Positions 1-8,474 of a stretch of DNA of 64,000 bases are shown piece after piece. Below the pieces are notes generated by a model. It was not told the DNA's origin and ran no database searches. It was given only the letters and a program-made list of their open reading frames with translations. Within the stretch, counting starts at the first letter, position 1. Each line of letters begins with the position of its first letter. Position numbers and translations under genes: made by a program. Origin of the DNA: CAVYXZ01 sp963772595 (GTDB taxonomy: Bacteria; Chloroflexota; Anaerolineae; Aggregatilineales; Phototrophicaceae); contig CAVYXZ010000007.1 in assembly GCA_963772595.1 (NCBI GenBank), positions 1,240,001-1,304,000 on the forward strand, in the 5' to 3' direction.

Positions 1-2
1 CC

Positions 3-2171
3 GAACCCCTGGTCATCCTGGAAGATCAAGCCGGGTTTGTGGATCGAGATCATGGATTCTTGATGCCGGAAGCCTCCCAGGTACTGGGCAAAATTACGTC
101 GGATTTCTTCACGTCCCCCTTCAGCTATCGCGTTGACCTGCCGATTGAGCCAGCGGCCACCCTGCGCGATGTGGATCACGACAACACGCAGGACACCGGC
201 GTCATGATCTACGCTGTCGCCTACTGGACCAATACCTGGGGCGATGCCTACCTGGAGGAGCGCGATCTCTTCGGCGGCGGTTGGTCCACTGCTTATGCCT
301 CCACTCACGTGGATCAGAATCCCTCGGCACACGGCGAGGTGATCGGCGGCAAGTATCTCGTCTATGCCCCGGACGATCAACAGGGCTTCCCCTCCGGCTT
401 TGGCGCGGACGGCAAATTGTTCACTGATGACGACCCGATTGTTACCCTGCCCCAGGGCTACACCGTCGTCGATATGGATACCGATCCCTTCACTTATGAT
501 CGTTCGCAGCACCCGGTCATCGACCTGATTGAGGGCGAGGGGGCCGCGCAGGCCGATTTCTCCGACCTCAGTTACACCGATGCCTTCGACGCGGTCATCG
601 AAATGTTCCGCAAGAAATACGCTTTTACCGAACTGAAAGGCATTGATTGGGACGCGAAGAAGGCCGAGTTCCGCCCGGCATTCGAGGAAGCCGATGCCAA
701 CAACGACCCGGCGGCTTACGAACTGGCAATGCGCGATTTCATCTGGTCGATCCCGGATGGGCATCTGAACGCGCCGCTGGATAATGTTCAATTTGCCCAG
801 GAGACAGGCGGCGGTCTGGGTATGGCAATCCGCGATCTGGACGACGGCAGAGTCGTCGCCAACTATATCCTCGCTGGCGGCCCAGCGGACGAAGCGGGCA
901 TCGAACTGCGAGCCGACATCCTTTCCATCAACGGCAAGCCGATTGACGATGCTATCAGCGAGACGGTCCCCTGGTCATCGCCCTTCAGTTCTGAACATAC
1001 ACTGCGCTTGCAGCAGTTACGCTACGTCACGCGCTTCCCCGTCGATACCGATGTCAAGATCACCTACCAGAATCCGGGCGACGCCGAACCCGCGACGGCC
1101 ACATTGACCACCGTTGCGGAGTCCGACAGCTTCCGCTTCTCATCCTTCAACCAGGGCCTGTCCGGCGCAGAGCTGCCGCTTGACTTCAAAGTGCTGGATA
1201 ACGGCTACGGTTACGTCAAAATCTACAGCTTCATCGAAAACGAGCTGCTGACCATCCAACTGTGGGAGCGCATGATCAAGACCATGAACCAGTTGGGCGT
1301 GCCCGGCCTCATCATCGACATGCGGCAGAACGGCGGCGGCAGCGGCTTCCTGAGCGATCAGATGGCGGCCTACTTCTTCAACGATCCGCTGGACCTGGGC
1401 AACAGCGAGAGCTATGACGAGAGTCTCGGCAAGTTTTACGCGGATCCTGAACTTGAAGCCCGCTATTACCTGCCGCCCGAAGATTTGCGTTATAACGCGC
1501 CGATTGCTGTCCTGGTCGGGCCAAACTGCAACAGCGCTTGCGAGTTCTTCACCTACGACATGACGCTGGAAGATCGCGCCGCAATCGTGGGGCAGTACCC
1601 AACCGCAGGCCTGGGCGGGGGCCAGGAGACCTATCTCATGCCAGGGAATATCCAGCTTCAGTATTCGAGAAGCCGTACCATCGATACCCAGGGCAACATC
1701 ATTATCGAAGGCACCGGCGTTGCGCCTACTGTGCGCGTGCCGGTCGATGAGGATACCCTGTTCAGCGACGGCGACCCGATCCTCGACGCGGGGGTAGGCT
1801 ACCTGGACGATGCAACCGCGCTCAACGTGGAAGATGCCGGCACGATCCAGATCGGCGACAGCGTTACGGGCACCCTGGTCGCTCGCCAGCGCGTGCGCTA
1901 CACGCTCAACATCGAGCAGGATACGACCATCGACATCCTGCTGACGGACGAGGCCAGCGCACTGGATACCCATCTGCGGCTGTACGACACCAACGATAAC
2001 CTCCTGATCGAGAACGATGATGCTGACTCCGGCGCGACTGCACCCAACTCCGCCCTGATGGGGCTGGATGTCCCCGGCGGCTTCACGCTGATTATCGAAG
2101 TCGGCACCTACCAGGACGCGGCGTCGGGCACCTATACGCTTCAAGTGCGTGAGTTCGAGCACTGCGACTGA
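3..2171 (+). CDS. S41 family (C-terminal processing-type) peptidase, 5' partial
   Basis: The reading frame is open from base 3 with no convincing start (GTG at 39 is internal-looking), so the N terminus lies outside the window. Counting from the GTG, a PDZ-like segment with GGGLGM covers roughly residues 255-305. The S41 core follows to about 580, with the expected nucleophile serine in the NSACE motif (Ser499) after a LVGPNC strand. The last ~100 residues resemble a bacterial pre-peptidase C-terminal (PPC) domain, typical of secreted proteases. The likely role is an exported serine peptidase; the substrate cannot be read. It ends at TGA just before a hairpin that separates it from the convergent cupin gene. 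Confidence 0.85.
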   Translation, partial: EPLVILEDQAGFVDRDHGFLMPEASQVLGKITSDFFTSPFSYRVDLPIEPAATLRDVDHDNTQDTGVMIYAVAYWTNTWGDAYLEERDLFGGGWSTAYASTHVDQNPSAHGEVIGGKYLVYAPDDQQGFPSGFGADGKLFTDDDPIVTLPQGYTVVDMDTDPFTYDRSQHPVIDLIEGEGAAQADFSDLSYTDAFDAVIEMFRKKYAFTELKGIDWDAKKAEFRPAFEEADANNDPAAYELAMRDFIWSIPDGHLNAPLDNVQFAQETGGGLGMAIRDLDDGRVVANYILAGGPADEAGIELRADILSINGKPIDDAISETVPWSSPFSSEHTLRLQQLRYVTRFPVDTDVKITYQNPGDAEPATATLTTVAESDSFRFSSFNQGLSGAELPLDFKVLDNGYGYVKIYSFIENELLTIQLWERMIKTMNQLGVPGLIIDMRQNGGGSGFLSDQMAAYFFNDPLDLGNSESYDESLGKFYADPELEARYYLPPEDLRYNAPIAVLVGPNCNSACEFFTYDMTLEDRAAIVGQYPTAGLGGGQETYLMPGNIQLQYSRSRTIDTQGNIIIEGTGVAPTVRVPVDEDTLFSDGDPILDAGVGYLDDATALNVEDAGTIQIGDSVTGTLVARQRVRYTLNIEQDTTIDILLTDEASALDTHLRLYDTNDNLLIENDDADSGATAPNSALMGLDVPGGFTLIIEVGTYQDAASGTYTLQVREFEHCD

Positions 2172-2211
2172 GGCAGATACGTCTGCATAAGGAAATGTTA
2201 GCGTAAGAGAA

Positions 2212-2240
2212 CGGAGCAGGTCTCTGGTGTGCCTGCTCCG
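2212..2240. terminator. Hairpin between convergent genes
   Basis: A perfect 9-bp inverted repeat, CGGAGCAGG...CCTGCTCCG, with an 11-nt loop lies between the S41 peptidase stop and the cupin stop. Position and symmetry suggest a bidirectional transcription terminator. The T tracts are short (TTCTCTT on the minus side). Confidence 0.5.
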
Positions 2241-2247
2241 GCTTTGC

Positions 2248-2592
2248 TCAGCGGGCCTCGATGCGGTAATCGTGGCGCGGCGGGGAAAAGATGCTGATTT
2301 CGAGCGAATCCACCAGGGCGCGGGTGCTGTGCTTGACTCCGCCGGGTACGGCATAGCTGTCGCCAGGATTGAGGATTTTCACCTGGCCGCCAATCGTGAA
2401 CTCGATCCGGCCAAAGATGATATAGCCGACCTGATCGTTTTCGTGGCTGTGTTCGGCAACTGTGGTCCCCCGTTCAATAAAGAATTCGATGAGCATGGCT
2501 TCATCGGTCGTACCCATCGTGCGGCGATAGAGGCCCTCGGCCATCTTCACCTGTTTGGCATCTTTGGGGGTCACAAAATACCCATCGGACAT
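2248..2592 (-). CDS. Cupin domain protein
   Basis: This 114-residue protein is a single small cupin_2 barrel. Cupin motif 1 appears as HSHENDQVGYIIFG and motif 2 as GDSYAVPGGVKHS, giving the His/Glu/His metal-binding set. AAAGGA lies just upstream of the ATG at 2592, which supports this start. Such stand-alone cupins bind small ligands or act as simple metal-dependent isomerases or sensors; the ligand is not predictable. It is divergent from the amylase gene at 2753 and shares a ~160-bp intergenic region with it. Confidence 0.8.
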   Translation of the reverse strand: MSDGYFVTPKDAKQVKMAEGLYRRTMGTTDEAMLIEFFIERGTTVAEHSHENDQVGYIIFGRIEFTIGGQVKILNPGDSYAVPGGVKHSTRALVDSLEISIFSPPRHDYRIEAR

Positions 2593-2752
2593 GTTAATCC
2601 TTTAAGCTTTTGTTACTTTATACCCTACTATTATGCCGGGAGATCCATGCCTTTGCCACAATCCACGCCAGTCCGATCCGCACTGGCTACAAGGGCCAGG
2701 ATTATGGTAGTCTCTTTATATTCGCCGTATCAATACATCACGAGATCATTGC

Positions 2753-4246
2753 ATGACCTGGCCCGCAAAATCCGTCATCTATGAAATCAACACCTGGGTC
2801 TGGTTAAACAGTCTCAGCCAGCGCCTCGGCAAGCCAATTACCCTGGCGACTGTGCCCGACGAGGTACTGGACGAGCTGGCTGCCTTCAAGCTGGATGCCC
2901 TCTGGCTGATGGGCGTCTGGACTCGCAGTCCGCTGGCCCGCCAGCAGGCCAAAGCCTACCTGCACGAGTATCAAGCCGCCCTGCCGGACATCACGCCGGA
3001 GGACATCGTCGGCTCGCCTTACGCAGTCTGGGACTACAACGTGGACCCTCAGTTCGGCGGGCGCAAAGCGCTGGCCGCCTTCCGCAAACGCCTGCGCAAG
3101 CGCGGGCTGCGCCTGATTCTGGATTACGTGCCCAATCACGTCGCCCTGGATCACCCCTGGGTTAAAGAGCACCCCGGTTATCTCATCCGGGGCAGTCAGA
3201 AAGACCTCCAGGAGCGCCCCTCAGATTTCTTCGCCGCGCAGGACGCCTGGGGCCGCGCGCTGGTACTGGCGCATGGGCGCGACCCCTACTTCCCTGGCTG
3301 GTCGGATACCGCGCAGGTCAATGCCTTCAGCCCGGAGTATCGTCAGGCGGCGCTTAAGCTGCTGCTGGATATTGCCCGGCAGTGCGATGGCCTGCGCTGC
3401 GACATGGCGATGCTGATGGTCAGCCGCATTTTCTCCTGGACCTGGGAGGACCACTTCGACCCCGACACCGTGCCGGAGACCGAGTTCTGGGATGACATTA
3501 TCCCCGCCATTAAAGCCGAACTGCCGGATTTCCTGTTCATGGCCGAGGTCTACTGGGACATGGAATACGAAATGCAGCGCATGGGCTTCGAACTGACCTA
3601 CGACAAGAAGCTCTATGACCGGCTCATCGGCGGCAGGCCGGATGAAGTGCGCCTGCACCTGATCGCGGACTCGGCCTACCAGCGGCACCTGATCCGCTTT
3701 ATCGAGAACCACGACGAAGCGCGTGCCTATACCAGCCTGGGACCGAAGAAAGAACGCCCTGCCGCGACTCTGGCCGCGACTGTGCCCGGCAGCCTGCTGC
3801 TGCACGATGGGCAGTTCAGTGGGCGGCGGGCCAAGCTGCCGGTGCAGATCGGACGCGAGCCAGACGAACCAGAGGACGACAAGCTGGCGGCCTTCTACAA
3901 ACGGCTGCTGGGCCAATTACACGCCCCGATTTACGAGAAAGGCGATTGGTGGCTGCTGGACCCGCTGAGCGCCTGGAGCGGTAATAACAGCCACAAGAAT
4001 CTGGTGGCGCATGGCTGGGTCAAGGGCAAGGAATACCGCCTGGTGGTCGTCAATCTGATGGCGGTGCAGTCTCAGGCCGTTATCAAGCTCGACCGCTGGA
4101 CCAATCTAAGCAAACACGAGTGGCGGCTGCACGATGTGCTCAACGGCGGCGAATACACCTGGTCCGGCAAGGAACTCACGGAATCGGGTCTCTACGTCGA
4201 TCTCGCACCCTACCAATCGCACATTTTCCACTTCGAAAAACGGTGA
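2753..4246 (+). CDS. GH13 alpha-amylase family glycosidase
   Basis: The 497-residue protein has all four GH13 conserved regions in order: DYVPNH (124-129), GLRCDMAM (nucleophile Asp217), FMAEVYW (acid/base Glu265) and ENHDE (His320-Asp321). It therefore should be a catalytically competent retaining alpha-glucan hydrolase or transglycosylase. It has no signal peptide, so action is probably cytoplasmic, on glycogen- or maltodextrin-like substrates. A C-terminal beta domain covers roughly residues 410-495. The next gene starts within its stop codon (GTGA overlap), so the two are co-transcribed. Confidence 0.9.
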   Translation: MTWPAKSVIYEINTWVWLNSLSQRLGKPITLATVPDEVLDELAAFKLDALWLMGVWTRSPLARQQAKAYLHEYQAALPDITPEDIVGSPYAVWDYNVDPQFGGRKALAAFRKRLRKRGLRLILDYVPNHVALDHPWVKEHPGYLIRGSQKDLQERPSDFFAAQDAWGRALVLAHGRDPYFPGWSDTAQVNAFSPEYRQAALKLLLDIARQCDGLRCDMAMLMVSRIFSWTWEDHFDPDTVPETEFWDDIIPAIKAELPDFLFMAEVYWDMEYEMQRMGFELTYDKKLYDRLIGGRPDEVRLHLIADSAYQRHLIRFIENHDEARAYTSLGPKKERPAATLAATVPGSLLLHDGQFSGRRAKLPVQIGREPDEPEDDKLAAFYKRLLGQLHAPIYEKGDWWLLDPLSAWSGNNSHKNLVAHGWVKGKEYRLVVVNLMAVQSQAVIKLDRWTNLSKHEWRLHDVLNGGEYTWSGKELTESGLYVDLAPYQSHIFHFEKR

Positions 4247-4671
4247 TCCACTGGCCTGCACCCGGCCTCTGGCTGCGCTGGTGCCTGATTGTCTACGGCA
4301 TCAGCCTGTTCATCTGGCTCTCGCTGGAGGACAGCACGCTCTGGCCGGTGACGCTGCTGGGCATCGCCGGTGCGCTGCTCCTGCTGATCTGGCACGCATT
4401 GGGCAGGCTGCACCCGCTGGCGGCGCGCTGGCTGCCGCTGCTGACCCTGGCAGGCGGGCTGGTAGTCGGACTGGGCAGCCGGGTGCTGATTGTTGCGCTG
4501 ATGTTCTTCAAAAACGCCCGGCACGCGCACCTCTACCCGGATTACCCGCCTCTGCTCATGCTGACCACCCTGCAAAGCGCGGCGGTCTGGGCGCTGGCGG
4601 GCGCGCTCGTCGGCCTGAGCCTGGGCCTGGCCTGGCTGGCCCTGCGCCGCGACCCGGACGCTGCCGCCTGA
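4243..4671 (+). CDS. Small integral membrane protein, unknown function
   Basis: I take the GTG at 4243, which overlaps the amylase TGA; the frame stays open upstream to 4120 but that part encodes basic non-conserved sequence inside the amylase gene. The 142-residue product has about four hydrophobic helices (roughly residues 8-25, 33-50, 62-85 and 110-135), with a short loop FFKNARHAHLYPDYPP. I do not recognise a family. Translational coupling to the amylase suggests a joint function but does not define one. Confidence 0.65.
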   Translation: MIHWPAPGLWLRWCLIVYGISLFIWLSLEDSTLWPVTLLGIAGALLLLIWHALGRLHPLAARWLPLLTLAGGLVVGLGSRVLIVALMFFKNARHAHLYPDYPPLLMLTTLQSAAVWALAGALVGLSLGLAWLALRRDPDAAA

Positions 4672-4707
4672 CGATGATCCATTTGGAATAGCGAACGGCT
4701 GTTCGGC

Positions 4708-4718
4708 TGCGCTATAAT
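4708..4718 (+). promoter_or_regulatory. -10 element of the AraC/VOC genes, possibly leaderless
   Basis: TGCGC is followed by a perfect TATAAT at 4713-4718, and the ATG of the AraC-type gene is at 4725, six bases downstream. Transcription would start at or beside the start codon, giving a leaderless message. No canonical -35 is visible. A small palindrome, CGAAC-GGCT-GTTCG at 4692-4705, lies just upstream and could be an operator. Confidence 0.5.
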
Positions 4719-4724
4719 GCCCGC

Positions 4725-5087
4725 ATGATGACCGAAGCCCACCCCTGCATCGAGCAGGTGCAAAAGTACATTCGCCAGCACCTGGGCGAAGTGCTCAGCC
4801 GCGAGGTCCTGGCCGAAGTCGCCGGATTCTCGGTGCCGCATTTGCAGCGCCTCTTCCGCGAGTCGCAGGGGGAGAGCCTGGCCCGCTATGTGCGGCGGGT
4901 GCGGCTGGAACGCGCCGGGCACAAGCTGCGTTTCGGCGCGGTGGACATCACCGAGGTGGCGCTGGCCGCTGGCTATGACACGCACGCCGCCTTCAGCAAA
5001 GCCTTCAAGCAGCACTTTGGTCTCAGTCCCAGTGAGTTCCGCGCGCTGGACTGTCACAGTGCAACCCAGCTTCTCAGGAGAGGATAG
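4725..5087 (+). CDS. AraC-type helix-turn-helix regulator (DNA-binding domain only)
   Basis: This 120-residue protein is essentially one AraC DNA-binding domain with two helix-turn-helix motifs. The first is around LSREVLAEVAGFSVPHLQRL. The second is around ITEVALAAGYDTHAAFSKAF, followed by the conserved HFGLSPSEFR. It lacks a ligand-binding domain, as in MarA/SoxS-size members. The VOC gene begins 6 bp after the stop, so this regulator and its neighbour form a two-gene operon. A role in controlling its own promoter is plausible but inferred. Confidence 0.85.
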   Translation: MMTEAHPCIEQVQKYIRQHLGEVLSREVLAEVAGFSVPHLQRLFRESQGESLARYVRRVRLERAGHKLRFGAVDITEVALAAGYDTHAAFSKAFKQHFGLSPSEFRALDCHSATQLLRRG

Positions 5088-5093
5088 ATTGGC

Positions 5094-5492
5094 ATGAGAA
5101 TTACCCTGACCAGCGTCCCGATAGACGACTATGACAAAGCGCTCGATTTCTACACCCACAAGCTGGGCTTCGTGCTCAAGCGCGATATCCCGCTGGGCCA
5201 GGGCGCGCGCTGGCTGACAGTGGTCTCGCCGGAAGCGCCAGACGGCACCGAACTGCTGCTGGAGCCAAACGCCAGCTATCCGGCCATGAAGGCGCTCAAG
5301 GAGTCGCTGGTCCGCGATGGCATCCCCTACACTGGCTTCCAGGTGAACGACATTCAGGCGGAATACGAGCGTCTGCGCGGGCTGGGCGTCGAGTTCACGA
5401 TGGAACCGACCCACATGGGGACGACGACCATAGCCATCCTGGATGACACCTGCGGCAACCTGATCCAGCTTTTCCAGGTGACAGCGGGCTAA
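5094..5492 (+). CDS. VOC (glyoxalase/dioxygenase-fold) protein
   Basis: The 132-residue protein contains two beta-alpha-beta-beta-beta VOC repeats, starting MRITLTSVPIDDYDKALDFY and ending with the typical DTCGNLIQLFQV. VOC proteins include glyoxalases, antibiotic-binding proteins and PhnB-like proteins; specificity cannot be assigned. The ATG at 5094 follows AGGAGAGGAT in the end of the AraC-type gene, which is a good ribosome-binding site and shows coupling. Confidence 0.85.
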   Translation: MRITLTSVPIDDYDKALDFYTHKLGFVLKRDIPLGQGARWLTVVSPEAPDGTELLLEPNASYPAMKALKESLVRDGIPYTGFQVNDIQAEYERLRGLGVEFTMEPTHMGTTTIAILDDTCGNLIQLFQVTAG

Positions 5493-5576
5493 GAACCTTT
5501 AACAACTGGTGAATATTCCGAGTCGTCTGGGGATCCAACGGCTCGATTTGCTATTGGAATGTGGTAAGATTCGGCG

Positions 5577-6464
5577 ATGCCATCGCTGATGATTCGCCTG
5601 TGGTTATATGAGACCCTGCGCGGCCTGGTGCGTGTGCAAAGCTGTGTGGTCAAGCCCTCACTGGGCCTCACACCGCGCGCCGTACCGGTGGACCTGCGCG
5701 TGATGCTGTGGACCGGCGTGGTCATCCACATCTACATTGTGACCGAGCCGATGCGCACCCGCAGCCTGCGCGGTCTGCTGCAACTGGAGACCAACCAGGG
5801 CATCGGCGTGCTCTTCATCGTCGCTCCGGCGCTGCTGCCGCAGCACGACGAGATCCTCTCGCCCCCCGAATGGCTGCTGGCCCTGCACGCATTAGGCAAC
5901 GAGCGCATCTACAGCTACCCGGATACCGCACAGACCGAACTGTTGCAGCTTCACTTTGACCGTCTGGACGCCACCGAGCGCTGCCGCACGATTTACGGTC
6001 CGCCAGTCGATGTTGAAGACCTGAACTTCGGGCAAGTCAACGTCAAACAGCGCTATGTCAAAGGCTTCTGGCTGACGGCTCACTTTGGCCTGAACGGCTT
6101 CTGGCAGGGGCAGACGCGCAGCTACCAACCGCCGCCCCGCCGCCAGTATCAACGCAGTGTGCCCGGCGATCCGCAGCCCAAACCACCCCCCAAAAATGGC
6201 GCAGCGCCGCCGCCAAACAGCGCGCCACCACCGCCGCCCAGATCCGCCCCGCCGCGCAAACCGGCCACACGGCTCGAAGCCAGCTTCGACCTGCTGGGCG
6301 TGCCCATGAACGCCAGCGAAGAAGAGGTCAAGATCGCCTTCCGGCGGCGCGTCTTCAGCGTGCATCCTGACGTGAGCGCCCTGCCCAAGAGCATGGCCGA
6401 GGAGAAATTCCGCGCCCTGGCCGAAGCCTACGAGTACATCAAGTCGCGGCGTGGCTGGAACTAA
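5577..6464 (+). CDS. J-domain protein with unrecognised N-terminal domain
   Basis: The last 60 residues (236-295) form a J domain with the HPD signature at about 263-265, preceded by FRRRVFSV. J domains stimulate DnaK-type Hsp70 ATPases. Residues 1-190 form a globular region I do not recognise, with conserved-looking strands such as GVLFIVAPALLP. Residues ~195-230 are a Pro-rich linker. The classic DnaJ Gly/Phe and zinc-finger regions are absent, so this is a specialised, C-terminally tagged J protein. A TAAGAT box at 5565-5570 lies six bases before the ATG, suggesting leaderless initiation. Confidence 0.75.
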   Translation: MPSLMIRLWLYETLRGLVRVQSCVVKPSLGLTPRAVPVDLRVMLWTGVVIHIYIVTEPMRTRSLRGLLQLETNQGIGVLFIVAPALLPQHDEILSPPEWLLALHALGNERIYSYPDTAQTELLQLHFDRLDATERCRTIYGPPVDVEDLNFGQVNVKQRYVKGFWLTAHFGLNGFWQGQTRSYQPPPRRQYQRSVPGDPQPKPPPKNGAAPPPNSAPPPPPRSAPPRKPATRLEASFDLLGVPMNASEEEVKIAFRRRVFSVHPDVSALPKSMAEEKFRALAEAYEYIKSRRGWN

Positions 6465-6467
6465 TGT

Positions 6468-6560
6468 CAGTGCTGAGTGCCGAGCAATGAGTGCTGAGTA
6501 AAAGTCGAAGAACCGGGCGCTCGCTCCTGACTCAGCACTCGGCACTCGTTCCTCAGCACT
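6468..6560. repeat. Long imperfect inverted repeat (GTGCTGAG family)
   Basis: Two 31-nt arms (6469-6499 and 6530-6560) pair at about 24 of 31 positions and contain repeated AGTGCTGAG units. It lies between the convergent J-domain gene and the alcohol dehydrogenase remnant, so it could terminate both. Related AGTGCTGAG units recur near 21711-21745 and 33402. Confidence 0.6.
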
Positions 6561-6563
6561 TCC

Positions 6564-7850
6564 CTACCAGTAACGCATCGCATCCTTGAACAGGCCCATG
6601 AGATCATCTTTGTCCGCCGGGCGCGGCGAGAGCTTGGTGACACGGTGCTGCGGCAGAGTCGCTTCGGCCAGCGCATCGACATCGGCCTCCGTGAAGCCCA
6701 GCGCGCCGAGACCGTTGGGCATCCCGGTCTTGCGCATCATGTCGATGATCGCGTCGGCCAGCACGGTGCCCGCTTCGTCGTCGGTCGCTTCGCGCGTATC
6801 CACGCCCATCAGGCTGGCTGCCTACAGATGCCGCTGCGGATTGGCCTGCGCAGTCCAGCGGAAGACCGCCGGGGCGTTCAGAATCACCGACATGCCGTGC
6901 GGCACAATCGGATGATCGACCTTGTAACCGTCTGGTCGGAAATCTCGCACCATGCCGGAAACCGGATAAGACATGCCATGCGGCAGATGCACGCCGGCGT
7001 TGCCAAAGCCAATGCCCGCCAGCGCCGCCGCCAGCAGCATCTGACCGCGCGCTTCGACATCGCTCGTATCGGTCATGGCCCGCAGCAGATACTGGCTCAC
7101 CAGTTCAATCGCCTTCGAGGACCAGATGTCGCTGATCGGATTGGCTCCCTGGTAGGCCGGGCGCAATGCGCGGGACTCTCCGGGGCGGGACGGCTGTTAT
7201 AAGGAATGGCCGTCAGCGATTCGACGGCATGGCTCAGCACATCCAGGCCGGTACAGGCCGCCACCATCGGCGGCAGAGTCGCCGTGTTGTCCGGGTCGAT
7301 GATGCCCATCAGCGGGCGTAAGGCACGGTGTGCGATGCCGGTCTTGGCGTGCATGGATTGCAGGTCGAAGATGGCGACGCCGGTCGTCTCGCTGCCGGTT
7401 CCGGCGGTGGTCGGCATGGCGATCAGCGGCTTGAGCGGGCCAGGCGGGGCCATGCCCTTGCCGATGGGCGGATTGACATAGTCGAGAAAGTCATCAGGCG
7501 GATAGCTCGCGTAGAGGTTGGCGACTTTGGCCGTGTCCATCGTGGAGCCGCCGCCCACCGCCACGTAGCCGTCGAAATTACCCTCGCTGGCGAAGGCAAT
7601 CGCCTGCCTTGAAGCTGCTGTCGGTCGGCTCGACGCGCACCTGATCGTAAAGCACCGGGTCGATGCCGCTCGCCTTAAGCGCCTCGCAGACGATCTGCAC
7701 GGCCTCACTGTCCGCCAGATTGGGGTCCGTCAGCACCATCACACGCCGGACCCCGTAGCGGCTCATATCATAACCGATCTCACGGGTCACACCGGGGCCG
7801 AATTTGATGCTGGAGGTATCCATCGTAAAGGCGGTTTCAAGCGCAGGCAT
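6564..7850 (-). pseudogene. Iron-containing alcohol dehydrogenase, broken (two frameshifts, one stop)
   Basis: Reading from 7850, the pieces together give one Fe-ADH of about 428 residues, closest in style to hydroxyacid-oxoacid transhydrogenases. The nucleotide-binding GGGSTMDTAK, the LIAMPTTAGTGSE motif and the metal-ligand region HAVES are all present. Three lesions interrupt it. An apparent extra base near 7604 breaks DSSFKA/AIAFA. A missing base near 7188 separates NSRP from RPGESRALRPAYQG. An in-frame TAG at 6822-6824 follows NPQRHL, where CAG is likely. It is either a decaying gene or an error-containing consensus. Confidence 0.8.
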
Positions 7851-7878
7851 GACAAAAACTCCCCTATTTCAAATAATT

Positions 7879-7906
7879 GTAGGGACACGGCACGCCGTGC
7901 CCGCAC
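7879..7906. repeat. GTAGGGACACGGC palindromic repeat
   Basis: One copy of a dispersed palindrome whose core pairs ACGGCA with TGCCGT-like bases around a CACG centre. It sits between the alcohol dehydrogenase remnant and the Uma2 gene. Other copies are listed in the findings. Confidence 0.7.
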
Positions 7907-7911
7907 CGGGT

Positions 7912-8460
7912 CTATTTTTTGAGAATATCGCGCACGGAAAGCTGGAAACCGGGCAGCAGGTCGCCGCCATCCAACACGTCGTCGGCATAGAGGACCTGCA
8001 CCGGCTGGCCCGGACGATGCACTTCGATGCGCTTACGCGGCGCGACCAGCCACAGCACGGTCCCGGCGGCCAGATAGTTAGACACCTTCACGCGCATCTC
8101 CTCGTCGGTATTGGTCGGCGAGAGGACTTCCACGGCGAGGTCAGGCGGCAGGGGATAGTAGGCAACATCATCACCGGCTGAACTGCGCGCTTTGGACACG
8201 AAGGAGACGTCAGGAATGTAGCGCTCGCCAGAAACGATGTAGCCCCCATCGGCCCCGCTGACAGTGCCAAGATCATGTTCAAGGACAAAAGTGCCCATTT
8301 GAATCAGTATCCAGGCGGCAACATTCGCGGAACGTCGGCTAGATACCATTTTTTCAACAATCTCCCCGGCGATAAACTCGAAGTTCCTGTGGATATTTTC
8401 CGGCAGGAGGATATAGCGCTCGAATTCTTCAATGGTTACGGGCCGGGTCTCGAAGACCAT
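7912..8460 (-). CDS. Uma2 family (DUF820) putative endonuclease
   Basis: The 182-residue protein matches the Uma2 pattern: N-terminal FETRPVTIEEFERY, ERYIPDVSFV with the conserved Asp, DLAVEVLSPTNT with the conserved Glu, and a C-terminal LLPGFQLSVRDI. The fold is PD-(D/E)XK nuclease-like. Uma2 genes are multicopy in Chloroflexota and Cyanobacteria, often near mobile DNA, but their biological role is unclear. The frame is intact and the start ATG at 8460 is the only reasonable one. Confidence 0.85.
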   Translation of the reverse strand: MVFETRPVTIEEFERYILLPENIHRNFEFIAGEIVEKMVSSRRSANVAAWILIQMGTFVLEHDLGTVSGADGGYIVSGERYIPDVSFVSKARSSAGDDVAYYPLPPDLAVEVLSPTNTDEEMRVKVSNYLAAGTVLWLVAPRKRIEVHRPGQPVQVLYADDVLDGGDLLPGFQLSVRDILKK

Positions 8461-8474
8461 AATCCACCTCTATG

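Noticed and set aside
1140..2354. 404-codon minus-strand frame over the S41 peptidase end and the cupin
   Set aside because: It crosses two real genes and the terminator and shows no domain.
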